A stretch of 64,000 nt of DNA, taken from contig CAYZCW010000008.1 of the NCBI GenBank assembly GCA_964477035.1, positions 1 through 64,000 of the forward strand, in the 5' to 3' direction. Source of the stretch: SLSG01 sp964477035. Its GTDB lineage: Bacteria; Bacteroidota; Bacteroidia; Bacteroidales; UBA7960. Of this stretch, positions 1 through 8,935 are shown piece by piece. The position numbers were made by a program, and so were the translations under genes. How positions within the stretch are numbered: position 1 is the first letter of the stretch; each line of letters opens with the position of its first letter. The notes beneath the pieces are model-generated. The model was not told where the DNA came from. It saw only the letters and a list, made by a program, of their open reading frames with translations, and made no database searches.

Positions 1-46
1 TGTGATTAACCCCGCTTGTCTGAGGGGTTCCCTCATTTGGGGAGTG

Positions 47-76
47 CAAAGGTAAGAACTTTTTTATTATAGCCAA
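47..76 (-). promoter_or_regulatory. Bacteroidota promoter reading out of the window
   Basis: Read on the minus strand there is a -33 TTG (complement of CAA at 74-76), a 19-base spacer and a -7 box TACCTTTG (complement of 47-54). This fits the Bacteroidota primary sigma consensus (TTG, about 19 bases, TAnnTTTG). It would start RNA near position 40 and serve a gene lying to the left of the window. Confidence 0.6.
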
Positions 77-135
77 CAAAAAAGTTGAAAAAAATAAAAA
101 AACCAGATCGATTGACACTCCTTCAGAAGGGACTA

Positions 136-165
136 CAAAGATAATATTTTTTCACAGTCCACCAA
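136..165 (-). promoter_or_regulatory. Second leftward Bacteroidota promoter
   Basis: On the minus strand, TTG (163-165), 19 bases, then TATCTTTG (136-143). The spacing is identical to that of the promoter at 47-76, so the two look like tandem promoters for the same gene outside the window. The surrounding A/T-rich bases 55-190 contain no ORF. Confidence 0.6.
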
Positions 166-249
166 CCAAAAACAATACATAGTTTTTAACAATTAATCAA
201 CACCCTGGGGGCGGGGCGATTAACCGGAAAAGAAAGGGTGCCGGATGAT

Positions 250-1215
250 TCAGCCTACGAACTGGTCCACCAGGTGCTCCACGGAAATGCCTTCGGCCTC
301 GGCCTTGTAGTTACGGACAATACGGTGCCTCAGGATGGCATACGCAATGGCGTTGACATCTTCAATGTCCGGGGCATATTTCCCTCGTATGGCAGCATGG
401 CATTTGGCCCCCACGATCAGGTACTGGGAAGCCCTGGGTCCGGCTCCCCAGCTGATGTATTCATTGGCCGCTTTATGGGCTCCCGGGGTGTTGGGACGGG
501 TCCGGCTTGCCAGTTTAACGGCGTACGCCATCACATTGTCCGTAACGGGCACACGCCGCACCAGGTCCTGATAGTACAGGATTTCCCGGGCCTCCAGCAT
601 GACCTGTAACGCCACCTGCCGGTCTGATGTGGTGGTGCGCACCACCTCAACCTCTTCCTCAAAACTCGGGTAATCCAGGTTCACATTGAACATGAACCGG
701 TCGAGCTGCGCTTCAGGCAAGGGATAGGTGCCTTCCTGTTCGATCGGGTTCTGGGTGGCCAGCACAAAAAAAGGATCCTGCAACCGGTGTGTTGTCCCCG
801 CGGCAGTGACCGAACGTTCCTGCATGGCCTCGAGAAGCGCCGACTGGGTTTTTGGAGGGGTCCGGTTGATCTCATCTGCAAGAATGATGTTGGCAAACAA
901 AGGACCCTTGATAAACCGGAAGTTGCGGGTTTCATCCAGGATCTCCGTCCCGATGATGTCAGAGGGCATCAGGTCGGGGGTAAACTGTATCCGGCTGTAT
1001 TTCAGACCAAGCACCCTGGAAATGGTGTTGACAAGAAGGGTTTTTGCCAGGCCGGGCACGCCCACCATCAGGCAATGTCCCCGGCTGAAAATCGATATCA
1101 ACACGTCTCTGACCACCTCATCCTGTCCGACAATCACACGGCCGATCTCTTCCTTCAGTTCCTTAAACTTAACTGACAGGCTGTCAAGGGCTTCAACATC
1201 CGATGAAAAGTGCAT
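250..1215 (-). CDS. MoxR-family AAA+ ATPase
   Basis: A 321-residue AAA+ ATPase of the MoxR/RavA type, cytosolic chaperone-like ATPases that often work with von Willebrand A-domain proteins. Walker A is GVPGLAKT at residues 52-59, Walker B is ILADE at 111-115, and the sensor region TQNPIEQEGTYPLPEAQLDRF follows at about 154-174. The C-terminal lid domain is present and the length is normal for the family. It starts 23 bases after the SurA-like gene ends and is the last gene of that minus-strand run, so it is probably cotranscribed with the envelope folding factors. The substrate cannot be told from sequence. The BatA-like protein at 30126-32171 is a possible but distant functional partner. Family assignment is secure; specific role is not. 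Confidence 0.93.
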   Translation of the reverse strand: MHFSSDVEALDSLSVKFKELKEEIGRVIVGQDEVVRDVLISIFSRGHCLMVGVPGLAKTLLVNTISRVLGLKYSRIQFTPDLMPSDIIGTEILDETRNFRFIKGPLFANIILADEINRTPPKTQSALLEAMQERSVTAAGTTHRLQDPFFVLATQNPIEQEGTYPLPEAQLDRFMFNVNLDYPSFEEEVEVVRTTTSDRQVALQVMLEAREILYYQDLVRRVPVTDNVMAYAVKLASRTRPNTPGAHKAANEYISWGAGPRASQYLIVGAKCHAAIRGKYAPDIEDVNAIAYAILRHRIVRNYKAEAEGISVEHLVDQFVG

Positions 1216-1238
1216 GGGTTTATTTGGGTTTTAAATGG

Positions 1239-2603
1239 CTACCGCAGCCATTGGTGCTCAAACACACAATCGCGGTACTGCTCGTGGATGAAAACATAGG
1301 TGGAGGAAAGCTTCCTGTCGATCCACCTCCGGATGGCCTGGCGCTCCTTTTGGTTAAGGGCAAGTTGCTGGATCAGGTCATAGTCCTCCTGCAGGTTGGC
1401 CCGGTGGGCATCCACCCGGCTGATCAGCTTTACGATCCGGTAAGCCTGCTGCCCCTCCTCAGTGACCATCAGATGGGGTTCGGACACCTGTTCAGGCTCA
1501 AGCCGGTCGACGATAAACACCAGGTTGGGATCCACCTGACCCAGTTCATCGGCCCGGAAACGGTTCGTACCGGTGAAAGGATTGACCATCAGGCCCTGGT
1601 TGATCCTCCCCGGGTGGTCCGAAAACGCCAGGGCAGCCTCCGCGAAAGTCTTCTCTCCCGACAGGATGAGGGTCCTGATGCTGTCCAGTTCTGCACGCGC
1701 CTTTTGAAGGTCTTCCGGGCTGACTTTCGGCCGCAGCAGCAGATGCCGTACATTCACCTGTTCTCCGCGGCGTTCAATCATTTGCAGGATGTGGAGCCCG
1801 GCTTCGGTTTCAACCACCTCGCTGACTTCCCCCGGTCGCAGGCCAAAGGCCACCGCCTCAAACTCCGGGTAGAGCTCTCCCCTTCCGTAAAAACCCAACT
1901 CCCCGCCCCGCCGGGCCGAGCCGGGATCTTCCGAATACAGGATGGCCAGGGTGGAAAACCCTTCTCCCTGGAGGATCCGCTCCCTGAATTCTTCCAGGCG
2001 GGCCTTGATCAAGTCTTTCTCCTCCTGCCGTACGGCCGGTGTTTTGGTGATCTTTGCCAGCACGAGCTCGCTTTCCACCATGGGGATGCTGTCCGGATGG
2101 AGGTTGTTGAAGAAACTTCTGACCTCCGAAGGCGTCACGCTCACATTCTGGGTGATGTTGCCTTCCATACGCTGGCTCAGTTCCTGCTCCCGGACCATCT
2201 CACGGAATTCCTCTTTCAGCTCCTCGATCGATTTGCCGTAGTAAGCCTCCAGGCGTTCACGCGAACCGATCTGCTGGATAAAGAACCGGATGCGCCGCTC
2301 CAGCACCTGTTCCACATGGTCCTCCCCGACCTCCACGCTGTCCAGGAGGGCCTGGTTATACAAGAGTTTCTGGTACAGGACCTCATCCAGCATGGCGCAG
2401 GAGGGGTTGGGGCCGAGGTCTATCCCCTGCCCTTCGAGTTGCCTCTGCTGGTTGATGATATCCGATCCCAGGATCGCATTGTTTCCCACCACGGCGATGA
2501 CCTGGTCAATCACCACCTTCTCCTGGGCATGCGAGTACCCGGGGGCCAGCCATGCAGCCAGTGAAATCAAAAATATTGCGCCTGCGTTTTTATTCATTCT
2601 CAT
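1239..2603 (-). CDS. SurA-like periplasmic peptidyl-prolyl isomerase
   Basis: A 454-residue exported chaperone/isomerase. Residues 1-27 form a signal peptide ending near SHAQ. A SurA-type N-terminal helical domain runs to about residue 170. A parvulin (rotamase) domain at about 175-280 shows the typical YSEDPGSARRGGELGF and LRPGEVSEVVET patterns. A second, more divergent parvulin-like domain covers about 285-395. Such proteins help fold outer-membrane beta-barrels in the periplasm. It follows the lipoprotein gene at 2672 and precedes the MoxR gene. The second domain lacks the clear GGELG signature, so one of the two isomerase domains may be structural only. A downstream ATG at 2597 is an equally possible start. 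Confidence 0.88.
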   Translation of the reverse strand: MRMNKNAGAIFLISLAAWLAPGYSHAQEKVVIDQVIAVVGNNAILGSDIINQQRQLEGQGIDLGPNPSCAMLDEVLYQKLLYNQALLDSVEVGEDHVEQVLERRIRFFIQQIGSRERLEAYYGKSIEELKEEFREMVREQELSQRMEGNITQNVSVTPSEVRSFFNNLHPDSIPMVESELVLAKITKTPAVRQEEKDLIKARLEEFRERILQGEGFSTLAILYSEDPGSARRGGELGFYGRGELYPEFEAVAFGLRPGEVSEVVETEAGLHILQMIERRGEQVNVRHLLLRPKVSPEDLQKARAELDSIRTLILSGEKTFAEAALAFSDHPGRINQGLMVNPFTGTNRFRADELGQVDPNLVFIVDRLEPEQVSEPHLMVTEEGQQAYRIVKLISRVDAHRANLQEDYDLIQQLALNQKERQAIRRWIDRKLSSTYVFIHEQYRDCVFEHQWLR

Positions 2604-2671
2604 GTGGTTTGTGGCTGGAAATCCAGCCTGGTCCTTTGGTGTCTGTCATATGCCCCGCAGCATGCCGGGGG

Positions 2672-3586
2672 TCAGTAGCGGGTTTCAAATTTTCCTGTGC
2701 TGAGCGCCTCCTGATAATATTCGTTGCGCAGCCGGTTGATCAACGCGTGTTTTCGCCTGTTCATCAGGATGCTGCGTACATTGTCCTGTTCCATGGCCAG
2801 GGGAGAGACCTCCCCCTTGAGCTTGGTTTGCCGTATATTCAGGAAATACCGGTAAAAATCGTCCGTGAGTTCCACATGCCGGTTGGTCCGGAGGAACTGT
2901 TCATGATCCTGGGCCGTTATGGGGATGTCGCGCAACAGCTCGGTGAACAGCAACCACGTATCCGGTTCCATAAAGTATCCCGCTGCATGCTGCAGGCAAT
3001 AGTCCTCCAGCAGCATCATGTCGCCGGGATCCTCTGACCGGTAAAGGCGCCGTGGCAGTTGCATATCGGGGGCGTCCAGCGGCACTTTCACATAGGTTAC
3101 CTGAACGATATGGTCCTGCAGCCTGAAACTGTTCTGGTTGTCTTCGTAATACTCCATGACCTGCCTTTCGGTCACGGTGGTATCCAACTGGCTTTTCACG
3201 AGCTCGTTCTCAAAGGCAAACACGATGAGGGAATTCCGGTAATCACTGATCTGTTTCTCAAAGTCCATTTTTTCCCTCGGAAGGGATTCCAGGGCCCGGT
3301 GAAGAAAGACCTGCTGACGCACCCAGTTTTCCACATAACTTCTGACAATCTGGAGGCTGTCCTCCGCCGTGGCGGAGGGGGGCACGATGCCCCGGATGTC
3401 TGACAAATACAGGCGGCTGTCGTAGGCCCTGGCCAGGAGGTGGTCTCCCTGTGGCTCCGTTTCCTGCCTGCAGGAAGGGAACACGGCAAGGATGCCTGTC
3501 AGCAGCATGACCCGCAGGAAGGGGCGCCCTATAAACAGATGCAGGAAACAACTCCGGCTATGGCGCATGAAACGAAACTCAGGCAT
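2672..3586 (-). CDS. Putative lipoprotein of the SurA/parvulin cluster, function unknown
   Basis: A 304-residue protein between two parvulin genes. A hydrophobic stretch ends in the lipobox-like FPSC at about residues 36-39, suggesting a lipoprotein; the long N-terminal extension leaves the exact start uncertain (ATG at 3586, 3568 or 3508). The rest is charged and helical and resembles the SurA N-terminal chaperone fold, with no rotamase signature. It begins 6 bases after the upstream 667-residue parvulin ends, so the two are translationally close. From the neighbours I infer a role in outer-membrane protein assembly, perhaps as a non-catalytic partner. No catalytic motif is visible. Confidence 0.75.
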   Translation of the reverse strand: MPEFRFMRHSRSCFLHLFIGRPFLRVMLLTGILAVFPSCRQETEPQGDHLLARAYDSRLYLSDIRGIVPPSATAEDSLQIVRSYVENWVRQQVFLHRALESLPREKMDFEKQISDYRNSLIVFAFENELVKSQLDTTVTERQVMEYYEDNQNSFRLQDHIVQVTYVKVPLDAPDMQLPRRLYRSEDPGDMMLLEDYCLQHAAGYFMEPDTWLLFTELLRDIPITAQDHEQFLRTNRHVELTDDFYRYFLNIRQTKLKGEVSPLAMEQDNVRSILMNRRKHALINRLRNEYYQEALSTGKFETRY

Positions 3587-3592
3587 GGCTCA

Positions 3593-5596
3593 TCAAGGTT
3601 GCAGGGTTTCCAGCAGGGGATAATCCACGACCACCTCGTACCGGTTCCGGAGTTTGGCAACCCACTCCCGCTCCAGGTGGTTCTGATAGTCTGCCACCAC
3701 CAGCCCCCTGACCTCCCGGAACTCCTGTGGCCTCGGGGCCTGGATTCCGTGGACATGGACGAGCAGGTGGCTGCCATTGAGCAGGAAGGGACCATAGAGA
3801 CCGGGCGCCCAGTCCACCTTGTCGGTGACCGGATGATCGCCCCGCTCGAACAGGCGGTGCTGGGCGGAAAGCTGTGCGTTCCCGACGGCCTCGATCACTT
3901 CCCGGGTCAGTTCGCTGTCGTAGGCATTCTTTTGCCGCCCTTCAAGGAAAGCCCGGGCCGACCCGGCAGCCTCCCTTTCCCTGGCCTGGTATATGGTCAG
4001 CTCCATCCTTTCATCCCAGTGGTAATCGTCTCGATGTTGTTCAAAAAAGGCATGCAGTCCCAGGGTATCCTCCATCGCCCTGGACCAGACTTCCCTGTCG
4101 GTCAGTTCAAAAAGCAGGATGCCGTCGTGGTATTCCTGCATCACGGCCCTGAATTCCGGGTGTTTCTCTTCCAGAAATTGCTCCTCATAACGGATCAGCC
4201 TTTCAGAGACATAGCTGCTGTAGCTTTCATTGACCAGGTTGCGGGGATCGGGGCGGAGCCTTGGGGCATAGCGGCTTCTAAGGTAGGCAGCAAACTCCTG
4301 CTGTGTCACCGTGACCCCGGCAAACCAGAAAAGCGGCTGATCCAGCGCCTCCCATAGACCCCGGGGATCCTCCCCCCGTAAGAATTCCTCGTCCGCAAGC
4401 TCGTAAAAAGCATGCAGGGCGGCAAGGTCCTCTCCAAAACCATATTGCTCCTTCAACCGGTCAACCACCGCAGCCTGACTCAGCTGGGAGCGGGCATCGC
4501 GCGTGACACGTTCTTTCAGCTCCTCTCGGACGTCTTCCAGCGCCGCCGCGGGGGGCGTGCGATCAATCAGTCTGATGATATGCCAGCCGTATTGGGACCG
4601 CACGGGCGGTGTATAATCCCCCGGGCTGTCCAGCCCGTGGATGGCCTCCACGAACTCCGGGACGATCCGGTTTGACTGGAAAGGGGGCATTTCCCCGCCC
4701 CGGGCCACGGTCGACTGATCCTCCGAATACCGCGCAGCCACATCCTCAAAAGCCATCCCCTGCCGGAGGGCCTCATAGGCTTCCTGTATCCTGCGCCCGG
4801 CATCCTCCAGCAATTGCTCGTCACCACCAGGCGGGGTCATGGTCATGATATGCGCCACCCGGGCCGTGCCCATGGCAGGCAGGCGGTCGGAAACCTTCAC
4901 CAGGTGGTAGCCAAAACGGGTCCGCACCGGCAGGGAGACCTCCCCCACCGGGGTATTGTAGGCCGCAGACTCGAAGGGATAGACCATGTTGAAAACGGTA
5001 AAATAACCCAGATCGCCGCGGTTCCCCGGCCTCCCGGGATTGTTTTCTCCGGGAGGAACGCCCCTGGCGGAGGGGTCTTCCGAGTACGTTTCGGCCAGGT
5101 CTCCGAAGTCCTCTCCCTGCAGGTGGCGCTCACGGATCTCCATCAAACGGTTGTAGACCCGGAGGGTGTCGGATGGCAACGCATGCTCTTCCAGTCCGAG
5201 CAGGATATGCGATGCCCTGATGTCGTATTGCATTCTCTGCCAGGCTTCCTCCACCAGGTGCCCGGTGATGGATTCATCCGAAAAGTAAGGACGGGCAAGC
5301 TGCCGGCGGTATTGTTCCAGTTCACTCAGGAACTCTGGCTGGGTATCCAGTCCCTGGGACATGGCCTCCACTACCTTGAGGTTAAAATCAATGTAAAGGT
5401 CCAGGTATTCACGGACCGACTTCGGATCGGCCACCTTCATGTCGATGTTGTTCTTCCGGTAAGCCGACATAAACTGGGACGCGGTAATGACCCTGTCCCC
5501 GACCGTCATCAGCACGGGATCGGTCTCTTGTGCCCGGACCGGGCCGGAAAGAAGCCCCGACAAAACAAGAACAAGGATGGCAATGCGTTTATTCAT
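3593..5596 (-). CDS. Periplasmic PpiC/parvulin-type isomerase with two rotamase domains
   Basis: A 667-residue exported peptidyl-prolyl cis-trans isomerase. Residues 1-22 are a signal peptide (MNKRIAILVLVLSG..., cleavage near VRAQ). Two tandem parvulin domains follow: about 128-235 (RASHILLG ... GDLGYFTVFNMVYPFE ... GYHLVKV) and about 243-345 (RVAHIMTM ... GGEMPPFQ ... GWHIIRL). The C-terminal 300 residues are helical and carry no recognised domain. The protein likely acts on unfolded outer-membrane proteins in the periplasm. It heads the group parvulin, lipoprotein, SurA-like protein, MoxR. Its start is 80 bases from the stop of guaB, so it may share the guaB transcript or have its own weak promoter. 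Confidence 0.9.
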   Translation of the reverse strand: MNKRIAILVLVLSGLLSGPVRAQETDPVLMTVGDRVITASQFMSAYRKNNIDMKVADPKSVREYLDLYIDFNLKVVEAMSQGLDTQPEFLSELEQYRRQLARPYFSDESITGHLVEEAWQRMQYDIRASHILLGLEEHALPSDTLRVYNRLMEIRERHLQGEDFGDLAETYSEDPSARGVPPGENNPGRPGNRGDLGYFTVFNMVYPFESAAYNTPVGEVSLPVRTRFGYHLVKVSDRLPAMGTARVAHIMTMTPPGGDEQLLEDAGRRIQEAYEALRQGMAFEDVAARYSEDQSTVARGGEMPPFQSNRIVPEFVEAIHGLDSPGDYTPPVRSQYGWHIIRLIDRTPPAAALEDVREELKERVTRDARSQLSQAAVVDRLKEQYGFGEDLAALHAFYELADEEFLRGEDPRGLWEALDQPLFWFAGVTVTQQEFAAYLRSRYAPRLRPDPRNLVNESYSSYVSERLIRYEEQFLEEKHPEFRAVMQEYHDGILLFELTDREVWSRAMEDTLGLHAFFEQHRDDYHWDERMELTIYQAREREAAGSARAFLEGRQKNAYDSELTREVIEAVGNAQLSAQHRLFERGDHPVTDKVDWAPGLYGPFLLNGSHLLVHVHGIQAPRPQEFREVRGLVVADYQNHLEREWVAKLRNRYEVVVDYPLLETLQP

Positions 5597-5676
5597 TCTA
5601 TTGGGATTGATTTATGGTTAAAATAGTCCCGGACGGGGACAGCCAGGGCAGGTCTCCTCCCCGCTTCACCGAAGGC

Positions 5677-7146
5677 CTACCGGCTGTAATTGGGCGCTTC
5701 CCGGGTGATGGTGACGTCATGCACGTGGCTTTCCTTGACGCCCGCGCTGGTAATGCGCGTAAAGCGGGCCTTTTGCAGCTCCTCAATGTTCCTGGCCCCG
5801 CAATAACCCATGCCGGCACGCAGGCCGCCCACCATCTGGTGCACCACTTCCGAAAGGGTCCCTTTGTAAGGCACCCTTCCGACGATCCCTTCGGGAACCA
5901 GTTTCTTCACATCGTCCTCCACATCCTGAAAATACCGGTCCTTGGATCCCTGCTGCATGGCTTCCACGGAGCCCATGCCGCGGTACGTCTTGTATTTACG
6001 GCCTTCATAAATCACGGTTTCTCCCGGAGATTCCTCCACCCCGGCAAACAGGGAGCCCGCCATGATGGAAGAGGCCCCGGCCGCAATGGCCTTGACGATA
6101 TCCCCGGTATACCGTATGCCTCCGTCGGCAATGACCGGCACGCCGCTGCCCTCCAAAGCCCTGGCCACCCCATAGATGGCCGTCAGCTGGGGAACCCCGA
6201 CCCCGGCCACGATGCGGGTCGTGCAAATGCTTCCCGGGCCGATGCCCACCTTGATGGCATCGGCGCCCGCCTTCATCAGATCCCTGGCCGCCTCCGGCGT
6301 GGCCACATTGCCCACGACCATGTCCAGCTCCGGGAAACGGGCCTTCACGCTGCGGGCCATATCGATCACCCCCCTGGAGTGTCCGTGGGCGGTGTCGATG
6401 ACCACGGCATCCACCCCGGCGGCCACAAGGGCTTCGACCCGCTCAATGGTGTCCCGGGTGACGCCCACGGCTGCGGCGACCCTCAGACGTCCGCGCTCGT
6501 CCTTGCAGGCATTGGGGCGTTCCTTGATCTTGATGATGTCCCGGTACGTGATCAGTCCCACGAGCCGGTGACCCGCATCCACCACGGGCAGCTTTTCAAT
6601 TTTATGTTCCTGCAGGATCTCTTCCGCGTCCTCAAAGTCCACAAACTCGGAGGTGGTGATCAGGTTTTCGGAAGTCATGACCTCCCTGACGGGTTTTTCA
6701 AGGTCTTTTTCAAACCGAAGGTCCCTGTTGGTGATGATGCCCACCAATCGGTTGTCATCGTCCACCACCGGGATGCCGCCGATCTTGAATTCCTTCATGA
6801 TCTGCAGGGCCTCGCCGATCACGGCATTGTCATGCAGGGTGATGGGATCGATGATCATGCCGTTTTCCGACCGCTTGACCTTCCTGACCTTGGCCGCCTG
6901 GTCTTCGATTCCCATGTTCTTGTGCAACACCCCGATGCCTCCCTCCTGGGCCATGGCAATGGCCATGCGCGATTCGGTCACGGTGTCCATCGCCGCCGAC
7001 ACAATGGGCACGCGGAGGGGGATGTTCCTGGAAAACATGGAAGCGATATCGACCTCCCTCGGCAGGATCTCCGAAAAGGCCGGCACCAGAAGGACGTCAT
7101 CATAGGTCAGTCCCTCGCCCGTAAACTTGTCATTGTCGTGCTGCAT
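5677..7146 (-). CDS. guaB: Inosine-5'-monophosphate dehydrogenase
   Basis: A 489-residue enzyme that oxidises IMP to XMP with NAD+, the committed step of GMP synthesis. The catalytic loop GIGPGSICTTR has its Cys at residue 308. The two CBS domains are inserted at about residues 93-210, and the C-terminal flap GMGSVEAM is present. I chose the ATG at 7146 rather than 7173 because a Bacteroidota -7 box (complement of 7171-7178) overlaps the upstream candidate, and MQHDNDKFTGEGLTYDDVLLVP is the usual N-terminus. The length matches bacterial GuaB. It is the first gene of the minus-strand group running to moxR. Confidence 0.97.
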   Translation of the reverse strand: MQHDNDKFTGEGLTYDDVLLVPAFSEILPREVDIASMFSRNIPLRVPIVSAAMDTVTESRMAIAMAQEGGIGVLHKNMGIEDQAAKVRKVKRSENGMIIDPITLHDNAVIGEALQIMKEFKIGGIPVVDDDNRLVGIITNRDLRFEKDLEKPVREVMTSENLITTSEFVDFEDAEEILQEHKIEKLPVVDAGHRLVGLITYRDIIKIKERPNACKDERGRLRVAAAVGVTRDTIERVEALVAAGVDAVVIDTAHGHSRGVIDMARSVKARFPELDMVVGNVATPEAARDLMKAGADAIKVGIGPGSICTTRIVAGVGVPQLTAIYGVARALEGSGVPVIADGGIRYTGDIVKAIAAGASSIMAGSLFAGVEESPGETVIYEGRKYKTYRGMGSVEAMQQGSKDRYFQDVEDDVKKLVPEGIVGRVPYKGTLSEVVHQMVGGLRAGMGYCGARNIEELQKARFTRITSAGVKESHVHDVTITREAPNYSR

Positions 7147-7170
7147 GAACCCCGTTTGTTTTATGATTTG

Positions 7171-7178
7171 CAAAAGTA
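7171..7178 (-). promoter_or_regulatory. guaB promoter -7 box
   Basis: The complement of CAAAAGTA reads TACTTTTG, matching TAnnTTTG. It lies 24 bases upstream of the guaB ATG at 7146, giving a short leader. No TTG is visible at the -33 position. Confidence 0.5.
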
Positions 7179-7245
7179 GGAAAAATGCGACATACTCTGT
7201 TTTAAAAAATCCTAAATGCCTGGGAGAAAAAGGGCTGGATCTGCC

Positions 7246-8877
7246 TTACCTGAGCAGAAGCACGGTCCCGCGCTTTTCCAGGATGTCCCCGCCGGGCAGT
7301 CCCACTTCCAGGTGGAAAGCGTAAGTGCCCTGGGGGGCCTCTTCGCCCTCCCGGGTGCGCCCGTCCCAGCCAACCCATTGCCCGATGTCCTCCTCCAGCC
7401 TTTCGGCATAGATCTCCTGCCCCCAACGGTTGAAGACCCGCAGGCGGACAAAGTCGGGAAGAAAGTTGATGAATACGGGACGGAAATGCCGGTTGGCCTC
7501 TATGAGGCTATTGGGATTGAAAGCGTTGTATATTTTGATCTCGGGTTCCAGAAACACCGGGACCACATTGGACCGGGCCTTGCCTCCGGGCATGTCGGCC
7601 TGGAGGAAGTACAGGATTTCCCCGGCGATCGTGCCCAGCTGGTCTGAAAGATCGTCCCGGGCGCTCAATTCGCTCTCCGTATAGAGGCCCACCGAAGTGA
7701 AAGGCCCGCCCCCGGTGCTCCTGAACAGTTCGAACCCCACGGGCGAGGATGGATCCTGTTCCCATTGCAGGTCGACCAACAGGCTGGTTTCGGACAGTTC
7801 TGCAAGACCGGCCTCCAGCCACAGGGAAGACACGGGGCCCGCCTCCAGGCTGGGGTCTGCGCAATTCCCACCGGCCAGAAAGGCATGCACCCGGTAATAC
7901 CAGGGTCCCTCGGTACCGGCCGCCACCTGGTCCTCAAAAACACCCAATCCTCCTTTCAGGTCCGCCGCCGGCACCACCCCTGCCTCTTCAAATCCCTGGT
8001 CCCTTTGCCTGGATCGCAGGATGCGGTACTCGAATGCATCCACATCACCGATGGCCTCGAAGGTCACACGGACCTGGTCCGGAGCGGCCACGTCCACCAG
8101 CCAGATATCCAGATCAGACAGAGTGGACGACTGGAAAGACACCGTCCAGGCATTGGAGTGGGAGGTCCTGTGATCGACCCCTCCGATCCGCTCCACGGCA
8201 CGGATGCGGAAGCGGTAGGGGCCGGGGCCATGGTCAAAGACATACTCATACTCATCGGCCGGCGCGCTGGTGAAATCAAGGGTCGCCGCCACGTACTCCC
8301 CGCCCCCGGGCGGGGTGACCAGCACCTGGTTGTGGGTAAATGGCGGGGCGACCGGATCCTCGCCGTCGGTCACCGTGTAGTTGTTCCATTGCAGCAGGAT
8401 GCTGCCCCGGCAGGGGTCGATGCCGGCAACGGGATCCGGGTTGTAGAGCAGGATGGTGCCGTGTATGAAACTCATGGGGGATGCGGCATCCCCGTCTTCA
8501 TCCACCAGGTAGATGGAATACCTCTCGGAACGGATCAAAGGCAGGGGATTCTGCCTGTCCCCCCAGACCGCTCCCGGCAGTTCTGCCACCGGAATGGTAT
8601 CCAGGGGCTCCTGCCTGTCGTTGATGGAACGCAGGAAGACCATCCTGGCACCTGCGGGGGGCGGGGTATCGTAGGACCAGTAAAGAAGGACGGGCGCCAT
8701 GTTCCAGCCGGCATCCCCTGCTTCCTGTTCCTCTGCCACAGTGACCCTTTCGAGGGTGACGCCGGACATTTGTGCCGATACCCTGTAGGAAAAGGGAACC
8801 AGACAAAGAAAGACTGCCAGCCATGCCGGCAAGAGCCGGATGAATTTGTGCCCGATATAAAACAAGTGGTTTCTCAT
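7246..8877 (-). CDS. Exported protein with gliding-motility/T9SS type B C-terminal domain
   Basis: A 543-residue secreted or surface protein of unknown function. An N-terminal signal peptide lies at about residues 10-35 (ending near VSAQ). The middle consists of immunoglobulin/fibronectin III-like beta segments. The C-terminal 90 residues form a CHU_C (gliding motility-associated, T9SS type B sorting) domain, recognisable from RVFNRWGQEIY, GWDGRTREGEEAPQGTYAFHLE and a final GTVLLLR. Proteins with this domain are exported by the type IX secretion system and fixed to or released from the cell surface. No T9SS component gene is in the window. It sits alone between guaB and the M16 peptidases. 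Confidence 0.85.
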   Translation of the reverse strand: MRNHLFYIGHKFIRLLPAWLAVFLCLVPFSYRVSAQMSGVTLERVTVAEEQEAGDAGWNMAPVLLYWSYDTPPPAGARMVFLRSINDRQEPLDTIPVAELPGAVWGDRQNPLPLIRSERYSIYLVDEDGDAASPMSFIHGTILLYNPDPVAGIDPCRGSILLQWNNYTVTDGEDPVAPPFTHNQVLVTPPGGGEYVAATLDFTSAPADEYEYVFDHGPGPYRFRIRAVERIGGVDHRTSHSNAWTVSFQSSTLSDLDIWLVDVAAPDQVRVTFEAIGDVDAFEYRILRSRQRDQGFEEAGVVPAADLKGGLGVFEDQVAAGTEGPWYYRVHAFLAGGNCADPSLEAGPVSSLWLEAGLAELSETSLLVDLQWEQDPSSPVGFELFRSTGGGPFTSVGLYTESELSARDDLSDQLGTIAGEILYFLQADMPGGKARSNVVPVFLEPEIKIYNAFNPNSLIEANRHFRPVFINFLPDFVRLRVFNRWGQEIYAERLEEDIGQWVGWDGRTREGEEAPQGTYAFHLEVGLPGGDILEKRGTVLLLR

Positions 8878-8935
8878 TGTCCGTGCCAGCTATTGAAGAA
8901 ACCCCCAACGGCCGGTTTTATTGCCCCGGGGCCCC

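Noticed and set aside
140..157. A TTCACAG half-site resembling the Rex-like element near the left edge
   Set aside because: The other half-site is absent (GATAAT in place of TTGTTA).
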